Under the pieces are notes generated by a model, which searched no databases, was not told the DNA's origin, and was given only the letters and a program-made list of their open reading frames with translations. This document shows, piece by piece, positions 14,192 to 19,404 of a stretch of 19,404 nt of DNA (its first letter is position 1; every line of letters starts with the position of its first letter). The position numbers were made by a program, and so were the translations under genes. The stretch covers positions 1 through 19,404 of the forward strand of contig JAEVZA010000364.1 of assembly GCA_023392475.1 (NCBI GenBank), given 5' to 3'. This stretch comes from Actinomycetes bacterium. Its GTDB lineage: Bacteria; Actinomycetota; Acidimicrobiia; Acidimicrobiales; Microtrichaceae.

Positions 14192-14770
14192 GTGAGCACC
14201 CCCGCCGAGGGCCGCGCCTCCCGCCTCTGCGTGTACTGCGCGTCGAACCTCGGAGACGACCCCGCGTTCGCCGACTCGGCCCGCGCGCTCGGCGAGGAGC
14301 TCGGCCGGCGGGGCGTCGACCTCGTGTACGGCGGCGGGCACATCGGGCTGATGGGCATCGTGGCCGACGCCGCCCTGGGAGCCGGACGCCACGTGACGGG
14401 CGTGATCACCGAGGAACTCGCGGACCGGGAGGTCGCCCACCGGGGCGTCACGGAGCTCGTCGTCGTGGCGGACATGCCGGCCCGGAAGCGGGCCATGTAC
14501 GAGGCCGCCGACGCCTTCATGGCGCTGCCCGGGGGCGTGGGCACGATGGAGGAGCTCTTCGAGGTCCTGTGCTGGGCCTACCTCGGCCTGCACCCCAAGC
14601 CGATCGGGCTGCTGAACGTGTCGGGGTTCTACGACCCGCTCATCCAGTTCCTCGACGGCGCCGTCGACCGCGGCCTCTGCAAGCCGCGCGTGCGCGAGCT
14701 GCTCCGGGTCGGCGAGGACCCGGCGGAGCTGCTGGACCGCCTCCTCCGGGACGCGCCGGTCGGCGGTTGA
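14192..14770 (+). CDS. LOG-family protein (nucleoside 5'-monophosphate phosphoribohydrolase)
   Basis: This 192-residue protein belongs to the LOG/TIGR00730 family, which hydrolyses nucleoside or cytokinin riboside 5'-monophosphates to free base and ribose 5-phosphate. It begins RLCVYCASNLGDDPAF. It then has LVYGGGHIGLMGIVADAAL (45-63), MPARKRAMYEAADAFMALPG (95-114) and PGGVGTMEELFE (113-124), the phosphoribohydrolase signature with its catalytic Glu and Arg region. The GTG at 14192 is chosen because the family begins shortly before the CVYC strand and TACCGT lies eight bases upstream. The frame is open to 14051, but that part overlaps the divergent carboxylase gene. The natural substrate in this organism is unknown; a general nucleotide-salvage role is likely. 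Confidence 0.9.
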   Translation: MSTPAEGRASRLCVYCASNLGDDPAFADSARALGEELGRRGVDLVYGGGHIGLMGIVADAALGAGRHVTGVITEELADREVAHRGVTELVVVADMPARKRAMYEAADAFMALPGGVGTMEELFEVLCWAYLGLHPKPIGLLNVSGFYDPLIQFLDGAVDRGLCKPRVRELLRVGEDPAELLDRLLRDAPVGG

Positions 14771-14780
14771 CGTCCCGCCG

Positions 14781-14796
14781 GCCGGGTGATCCCGGC
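14781..14796 (+). terminator. possible hairpin terminator after the LOG gene
   Basis: GCCGGG (14781-14786) pairs with CCCGGC (14791-14796) around TGAT, ten bases after the LOG stop. The stem is short and no T-run follows. Confidence 0.3.
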
Positions 14797-14840
14797 GCCA
14801 CCGGCCCGTCGCGGTCGGCGGCTGGTGTAGAACCGTGGGA

Positions 14841-15908
14841 GTGCGCCTCCCCGTCCTCCCACCGGTGAGACCCATGCTGGCCAAGGCCACCAAGGAGATC
14901 CCCGTCGGGGACTACCTCTACGAGCCCAAGTGGGACGGGTTCCGCTGCATCGTCCACCGCGACGGCGATGAGGTGGTCCTGGGCAGCCGCAACGAGAAGC
15001 CGCTCACGCGCTACTTCCCGGAGCTGATCGACCCGATCCGCGAGCAGCTGCCGGAGCGGTGCGTGGTGGACGGCGAGCTCGTCGTGCCGAGCGAGGACGG
15101 CCTCGACTTCGACCTGCTCTCGCAGCGCATCCACCCGGCCGACAGCCGCGTCCGGATGCTCGCCGAGACCACGCCGGCCCACCTGGTGGTCTTCGACCTC
15201 CTCGCCCTCGACGACACGGACCTGCGCCCGCTGCCGCTCCAGACCCGTCGCGCGACGCTCGAGCGGATCCTCGACCAGGCGCGGCCGCCGATCCACCTCA
15301 CCCCGTCGACCGACGACCCCCGCCGCGCCACGGACTGGTTCGAGCGCTTCGACGGCTCCGGCTTCGACGGCGTGATGGCGAAGGCGCTCGACGAGCCGTA
15401 CGTCTCGGACAAGCGGGTGCAGCTCAAGGTCAAGCACCACCGCACGGCCGACTGCGTGGTCGCCGGGTACCGCCACCACAAGGACGGCGGCGTCGGCTCG
15501 CTCCTCCTCGGCCTGTTCGACGACGCTGAGCCGCCGCAGCTCCACCACGTCGGCGTCGCCAGCGCGTTCGCGGCGTCGCGGCGCCGGACGCTGGCCGCGG
15601 AGCTCGCGCCCTACGAGGACGGCGGCGCCGACGGCCACCCGTGGCACGAGTGGGCGGAGGCCGAGGCCCACGGCGACGGCGTCCGCATGCCGGGCGCGCC
15701 GAGCCGCTGGTCGGGCGGCCGGAGCAGCGAGTGGGTGCCGCTGCGCTGCGAGCTGGTCGTCGAGGTGACCTACGAGAACCTGACGTCGGGGCGGTTCCGC
15801 CACCCGGCGAGGTTCGTCCGGTGGCGCCCCGACAAGGAGCCGCTCGACTGCCGCTACACGCAGCTCGACCACCCGCCGCCGGTCGAGTTCACGCAGATCT
15901 TCGACTGA
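14841..15908 (+). CDS. ligC: ATP-dependent DNA ligase, LigC-like
   Basis: This 355-residue ligase should seal nicks in DNA using ATP. It has the nucleotidyltransferase motifs: EPKWDGFR, with Lys30 as the AMP-accepting residue (motif I), CVVDGELVV at about 74-82 (motif III), GFDGVMAK at 174-181 (motif IV) and QLKVKHH at 194-200 (motif V). An OB-fold domain follows (VAGYRHHKDGGVGSLLLGLF, then the C-terminal RCELVVEVTYENLTSGRFRHPARFVRW). It lacks the polymerase and phosphoesterase domains of LigD. LigC enzymes in mycobacteria act in backup end joining and gap repair. GTG at 14835 is an in-frame alternative; 14841 is preferred because TAGAAC lies seven bases upstream. It is tail to tail with a 5'-3' exonuclease gene. 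Confidence 0.88.
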   Translation: MRLPVLPPVRPMLAKATKEIPVGDYLYEPKWDGFRCIVHRDGDEVVLGSRNEKPLTRYFPELIDPIREQLPERCVVDGELVVPSEDGLDFDLLSQRIHPADSRVRMLAETTPAHLVVFDLLALDDTDLRPLPLQTRRATLERILDQARPPIHLTPSTDDPRRATDWFERFDGSGFDGVMAKALDEPYVSDKRVQLKVKHHRTADCVVAGYRHHKDGGVGSLLLGLFDDAEPPQLHHVGVASAFAASRRRTLAAELAPYEDGGADGHPWHEWAEAEAHGDGVRMPGAPSRWSGGRSSEWVPLRCELVVEVTYENLTSGRFRHPARFVRWRPDKEPLDCRYTQLDHPPPVEFTQIFD

Positions 15909-15929
15909 CGTCCACGGCCGCCGGCGCCG

Positions 15930-16811
15930 TCAGGCGGTCCGCACGTCCGCCAGTCGATCGGCGTTGCGGACGAGGTCGGGCGCGTCGAGGCGGTCGGCCC
16001 AGCCCGCGAGGTCGGCGGTCGGGCCGGTCCACTCCCACTCGTCGACCGCGCCGACGTCGACGTCGGTCTCGAGCGTCGCCAGCTTCTTGAACAGCAGGGC
16101 GAGCTCGAAGTCGTCGTGCAGGACCGTCGCCAGCTTCGCCGCCCCGCGCACCCCGGCCACGTCCCACTGGCCGGGCGCGTGCGGGATCGCCTCCAGGTGC
16201 TCGTACCGCCGCAGCACGGTGGCGGCGGTCTTCGCGCCCCACCCGGCGAGGCCGGGGAACCCGTCGGCGCTGTCACCGACGAGGGCGAGCCAGTCGGGGA
16301 TGGATGCCGGCTCCACCCCGTACTTCTCGAGCACGCCGGCCGAGTCGCGGAACTGCTTCGCCCGCCGGTCGTACTGGATCACCTTCCCGCCGACGCACTG
16401 CGCGAGGTCCTTGTCGGGCGTGCAGATCACGACCCGCTGCACGCGATCGTCCGCGGCACCGACGACCGCGGCCGCGCCGAGCGCGTCGTCGGCCTCGACG
16501 TCGACCATCGGCCACACCGTGACGCCGAGCGCGGCGATCGCCTCCTCCAGCCACGGGAACTGACGCTTGAGGTCGGGATCGACCCCGGAGCCGTCCTTGT
16601 ACCCGGGCCACAGGTCGTTGCGGAAGGACTCGATGACGTGGTCGGTGGCCACGCCGAGGTGGGTGGCGCCGTCGCCGATCATCGTGAGCAGCGACCGCAG
16701 CACGCCCCGCACGGCGCCGACCTGCTCGCCCGCGCCGTTCGCGTGGCCGCCGCCGGGTGAGTAGAAGTAGCGGAACAGCTCGTAGGTGCCGTCGACGAGG
16801 TGGACCTGCAT
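15930..16811 (-). CDS. 5'-3' exonuclease / flap endonuclease (PolI N-terminal domain type)
   Basis: This 293-residue protein is a stand-alone relative of the 5' nuclease domain of DNA polymerase I. Acidic metal ligands appear in order: Asp7 (LVDGTYELFR), EADD at 106-109, TPDKD at 131-135 and GDSADG at 179-184. The helix-hairpin-helix FPGLAGWGAKTAATVL (185-200) follows, as expected. The region FRNDLWPGYKDGSG (63-75) matches the helical arch that threads the 5' flap. It would remove RNA or DNA flaps in replication or repair. Its tail-to-tail position with a LigC-like ligase suggests a repair theme, but the two are not co-transcribed. No strong ribosome-binding site precedes the ATG at 16811; CAGGCT six bases upstream is a weak -10-like word. 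Confidence 0.9.
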   Translation of the reverse strand: MQVHLVDGTYELFRYFYSPGGGHANGAGEQVGAVRGVLRSLLTMIGDGATHLGVATDHVIESFRNDLWPGYKDGSGVDPDLKRQFPWLEEAIAALGVTVWPMVDVEADDALGAAAVVGAADDRVQRVVICTPDKDLAQCVGGKVIQYDRRAKQFRDSAGVLEKYGVEPASIPDWLALVGDSADGFPGLAGWGAKTAATVLRRYEHLEAIPHAPGQWDVAGVRGAAKLATVLHDDFELALLFKKLATLETDVDVGAVDEWEWTGPTADLAGWADRLDAPDLVRNADRLADVRTA

Positions 16812-16902
16812 CCGGCGAGCCTGTCACAGCGAGCGACGCTCCCGCCGACGCCCGAGTTGGGCCAGGAGGCGCCTGGCCGCCGCCGGTAGCGTGGCAGGCG
16901 GG

Positions 16903-16971
16903 ATGCACCCGCCCTGCCCCGAACCCGCTGCGTCCGTCACCCCGGACGACGACGCGATCCCGGTCCCATGA
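16903..16971 (+). CDS. possible 22-residue leader ORF before the exporter gene
   Basis: An ATG at 16903 opens a Pro- and Asp-rich frame of 22 codons whose TGA overlaps the exporter ATG (ATGA). TAGCGT (16887-16892) lies ten bases before it, and a GTG at 16891 is in frame. No family is recognisable. It may be a coupled leader peptide or chance. Confidence 0.2.
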   Translation: MHPPCPEPAASVTPDDDAIPVP

Positions 16972-18251
16972 CCGACACCGGTGGCGACCCGTCCGCATCG
17001 CCACCGCTGACCACGTTCCTCGTCCGGCTCGCCGCCGCGTTGAACTCGACCGATCTGCCGGTCGACGAGATCGAACGACGGGTCGAAGCCGTCGGCGCGT
17101 GCAACGGCGAACCGGACGTGAGCGCGAGTGCGTTCCCGACGTTCGTGATCGTCACCGCCGCCGCCGGCCACCGGGCCCGCATCGAGTCGACCCCCGAGCG
17201 GCCGGGAGCGCCGAGCGCCTCGACCGGATCTCCGAGATCGAGCGGTTCACCAAGGAGTGCACGACGGTCCCGATCAGCCCCGCCGAGGGCATCGGGCGGC
17301 TGTCGGAGATCGACGACGCACCGCCGCGGTTCGGAGCGGTCGTCACGGTCGTCGGCTACGCCGTGCTGTCGGTCGGGCTGTGCCTGGTGCTGCGCCCGAC
17401 CGGTCACGAGGTCGCAGCCGCTGCGGTCGGCGGCGTCGTCGTCGGGGTGCTCCGCATCGTCGCGAGCCACGGTCCCGGTCGCCTCGAGGTGCTGCTGCCG
17501 GTCGTCGCCGCGTTCTCGACCGCCCTCGTGTGCGCGCTGGCGATCCGCACCGGGATCGCCGACCCGGGAGCTCGGCCGATCGTCGCGCCGCTCGTCGTGT
17601 TCATCCCCGGCCGGTCGCTCACCACGTCCGCGGTCGAGCTCGCCGCCGGTCAGGTCATGTCGGGTGCGAGTCGGCTCGTCTCGGGCGTCTTCACGCTCGG
17701 GCTGCTCGCGTTCGGGATCCTCGCCGGGCTCCGCTTCGCCGGGGTGGGGGCCGACGTCCTCGCCGGCACCGGCCCGCGCCTCGGGTGGTGGGCGCCGTGG
17801 GTCGGCGCCGTCGTGTTCACCTCGGCGGTCACCGTCACCCACTCGACGCCGCGCAAGGCCCTCCCGTCCCTGCTGGTCGTGATGCTGCTCGCGAAGGGCG
17901 GCCAGGCGCTCGGCGTCGAGGCGGTCGGCCCGTACCTCGGCGCCTTCGTCGGTGGTGGCGTCCTCGTCTGCGCCGCCGCGGCGATGTCGCGCTCGCCGGC
18001 AGCGTTGAGTCCGCAAGCGACGCTGCTGCCCGGGTTTCTGGCTCGTCGTGCCCGGCTCGATGAGCCTGATCGGCCTCACGCGGTGGGCCGGCTCACGAGG
18101 GTTGCCTGGTCCCGGCGACCTCCTGGGCGTCGCCGGGACGATCTTCGCGATCGCCGTCGGGGTGCTCGTCGCGGAGCAGTTCCTCGCGTGGGTGCGATCG
18201 GTCCGGCAGCGGGGACCGTCGACTACAGCACCATCCCGTCGCAGGCGCTGA
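16968..18251 (+). pseudogene. ThrE-like threonine/serine exporter, broken by two frameshifts
   Basis: The joined product would be a membrane exporter of the ThrE family: a soluble N-terminal ThrE domain followed by about ten membrane helices. Frame 1 runs from ATG 16968 (TTFLVRLAAALNSTDLPVDEIERRV, then TFVIVTAAAGHRARIE). Between about 17185 and 17220 homology moves to the -1 frame (AERLDRISEIERFTKECT, ISPAEGIGRL, PPRFGAVV and the helices). Near 18035 it returns to the first frame (FWLVVPGSMSLIGLT, then DLLGVAGTIFAIAVGVLV), ending at TGA 18249-18251. The shifts fit one base lost from a C5 run (17191-17195) and one T gained at TTT (18035-18037). Conserved sequence is intact on both sides, so the damage is very recent or a sequencing error. 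Confidence 0.8.
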
Positions 18252-18858
18252 CGATGCCGCCGGCCGCCGCCCGGATCGTCACCGGCCCGCCCGTGGCGAC
18301 GCCCGTGACGACCCCGGGCCCGGTGATCCGGGCGATGGTCTCGTCGCTCGAGGACCAGGTCGCGCTCTGGGTGATGTCGTCGACGTGTCCGTCGGAGAAC
18401 GTCGCCACCGCCGTCAGGGACACCGTGCCACCGACCGAGACGCTCCAGGGCGCGGGGCAGTCGTCGATCGACACGACCACTGCCGGCGTGACCGTGATCG
18501 TGGCGCTCCCCCCCTTCGACCCGAGGACCGCACGGATCTGCGTCGTACCAGCGGCGACACCGGTGGCGTGACCCGTCAGGTCGCGGGCGTTCGACACGAC
18601 CGCGACGGTCGCGTCGTCTGAGGACCAGGTCGCACGCTGGGTCACGTCCAGGCTGGAACCATCGGAGTAGTGGCCGGTCGCGGTGAAGCGGACCTCCCGC
18701 CCGGCAGCGACCGAGACGTCGACGGGCGTGACCTCCAGGCCGGTCAGCGTCTTCGGTGGTGGCGGCTGCACGCAGCTGGATGCCAGCGCAGCGAGCAGCG
18801 CCACCGTGCCGAGCGTGAGCAGCCACGCCGGACGGCGCGAACGAACGATCTTCCCCAT
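18223..18858 (-). CDS. lipoprotein with two bacterial Ig-like (Big_2) domains
   Basis: This 211-residue surface protein begins with a signal peptide (RRPAWLLTLGTVALLAALASSC); Cys29 is the likely lipidated residue, though Ala rather than Leu is at -3. After a Pro-rich linker come two tandem Ig-like domains, about 38-124 and 127-207. The repeats share the pattern SDG-x4/5-D-x-TQ-x-ATWSS-x-D, seen at 65-81 and 155-172. Cys134 and Cys206 could form a disulfide in the second domain. Such domains usually serve adhesion or spacing at the cell surface; no catalytic domain follows. The ATG at 18858 has GAGGGGG just upstream. Its last 29 bases overlap the end of the broken exporter gene on the other strand. 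Confidence 0.85.
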   Translation of the reverse strand: MGKIVRSRRPAWLLTLGTVALLAALASSCVQPPPPKTLTGLEVTPVDVSVAAGREVRFTATGHYSDGSSLDVTQRATWSSDDATVAVVSNARDLTGHATGVAAGTTQIRAVLGSKGGSATITVTPAVVVSIDDCPAPWSVSVGGTVSLTAVATFSDGHVDDITQSATWSSSDETIARITGPGVVTGVATGGPVTIRAAAGGIVSACDGMVL

Positions 18859-18910
18859 GGGTCCCCCTCGGATCGCCAACTCGCCGGCGACGCTACCGAT
18901 CGGTCATCGC

Positions 18911-18941
18911 GCGCGAGCCGAGGGCCGCGCCTCGGTCGCGC
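18911..18941 (-). terminator. hairpin terminator after the LuxR gene
   Basis: GCGCGA (18911-18916) pairs with TCGCGC (18936-18941), and CCGAGG (18918-18923) with CCTCGG (18930-18935), with a single bulged G at 18917 and a six-base loop. It lies about 65 bases past the LuxR stop, before the Ig-domain lipoprotein start. The rest of 18859-19006 shows nothing definite. Confidence 0.5.
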
Positions 18942-19006
18942 TCGAACCAGGCGCGGCGGCGCGAAGACCGCGCGCCCGTTCAGGATCCCGCGCAGGACCG
19001 CGCCGG

Positions 19007-19404
19007 TCAGGCGACGCCGAGTCGCTGGGCGACCGCCGCGGCGTCGACGCGGGTGGTGACGCCGAGCTTCCGCAGGATGTTGCTGACGTGGACGCTCGCC
19101 GTCTTCTCCGAGATGTGGAGCTCGGTCCCGATCTGCCGGTTGGTGCGGCCCGTGGCGACGAGGGCCAGGACCTCGGCCTCGCGGGTGGTCAGGCCGAGCT
19201 GCCGGACCGATGCGTCGCCGAGGGCCACGCGCTCCGGGACGTCGACGCTCAGCCGGGTGCGGCGGGACACGGCCTCGACGTCGGCGAGGAGCGGTGCCGC
19301 CCCGAGGTCGAGGGCGATGCGGTGGGACTCGCGCAGGGCGGTGGCGGCGCCGTCGGCGGCGCCGGTCGCGGCCGAGGCGTCCGCCTGGCGGAGCAGGGCG
19401 ACGG
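19007..19404 (-). CDS. LuxR-family transcriptional regulator, C-terminal part
   Basis: The window holds the last 132 residues of a protein whose start lies beyond the right edge. The first 50 residues (VALLRQADASAATG, ALRESHRIALDLGAAPLLADVEAVSRR) look like the end of a TPR-like helical region, and then a LuxR helix-turn-helix follows: LTTREAEVLALVATGRTNRQIGTELHISEKTASVHVSNILRKLGV in the usual order. This layout is typical of large ATP-binding LuxR (LAL) regulators or adenylate-cyclase-linked relatives. The frame is open across the whole segment to the edge, so the GTG at 19270 is internal, not the start. The target genes cannot be inferred. A bulged hairpin downstream probably ends the transcript. 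Confidence 0.88.
   Translation of the reverse strand, partial: VALLRQADASAATGAADGAATALRESHRIALDLGAAPLLADVEAVSRRTRLSVDVPERVALGDASVRQLGLTTREAEVLALVATGRTNRQIGTELHISEKTASVHVSNILRKLGVTTRVDAAAVAQRLGVA

Noticed and set aside
15914..15930. Terminator between the ligase and exonuclease genes
   Set aside because: Only a five-pair ACGGC/GCCGT stem can be drawn, which is expected by chance in such GC-rich sequence.
16757..18571. Single intact gene in the exporter's middle frame
   Set aside because: Its first 150 and last 180 residues are out-of-frame Arg/Pro-rich sequence, while the ThrE ends are found in the other frame. The intact-looking frame results from the two indels.
19007..19270. Small stand-alone LuxR-type protein starting at GTG 19270
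   Set aside because: The frame continues to the window edge with TPR-like sequence typical of larger LuxR regulators, so this is the end of a longer gene.

Overview
The window is about 19.4 kb of very GC-rich DNA (I judge a little over 70% G+C by eye). It reads as an actinomycete chromosome. Supporting signs are GTG starts, TANNNT -10 boxes with weak -35s, an acyl-CoA carboxylase beta/epsilon pair, a LigC-type ATP-dependent ligase, an ECF42-like sigma factor paired with a DGPF/YCII protein, and a LAL-type LuxR regulator. MeaA and the carboxylase set would fit Acidimicrobiia or a relative, but that placement is inference. I see no transposase, phage gene, integrase, CRISPR array, tRNA or rRNA.

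Layout. 1-592 (-): an ECF sigma factor cut by the window edge, overlapped by its YCII partner gene, with an ECF42-like promoter upstream. 758-1249 (-): a DUF1269 membrane protein ending at a perfect GC hairpin. 1360-3206 (-): a double-hotdog thioesterase coupled to a type II-like asparaginase, divergent from a carboxymuconolactone-decarboxylase-like gene (3281-3760, +). 3870-5645 (+): a lipoprotein alpha/beta hydrolase of the TAP-like family, convergent with a small membrane protein. 5916-6349: a 434-bp gene-free stretch with an AT-rich two-way promoter and a series of hairpins, my best candidate for an undescribed structured RNA. 6350-8335 (+): ethylmalonyl-CoA mutase (MeaA), then a membrane protein with a degenerate GGDEF domain (8418-9200, +).

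9252-11431 (-): a metallophosphoesterase coupled to a family III CoA-transferase. 11488-12282 (+): an alpha/beta hydrolase. It converges on the carboxylase epsilon and beta genes (12379-14114, -), with an uninterrupted 54-bp perfect palindrome between the two units. 14192-14770 (+): a LOG-family phosphoribohydrolase. 14841-15908 (+): a LigC-like DNA ligase, tail to tail with a 5'-3' exonuclease (15930-16811, -). 16968-18251 (+): a ThrE-like exporter broken by two opposite single-base frameshifts. 18223-18858 (-): a lipoprotein with two Ig-like (Big_2) domains. 19007-19404 (-): the C-terminus of a LuxR regulator.

Much of the content is acyl-CoA metabolism: thioesterase, MeaA, CoA-transferase and carboxylase. 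MeaA belongs to the ethylmalonyl-CoA pathway, and the carboxylase could supply related steps, but the genes form separate small units rather than one operon. Several starts have a TANNNT box 6-8 nt upstream, which suggests leaderless transcripts. Gene pairs within units overlap by 1-4 nt, which suggests translational coupling.
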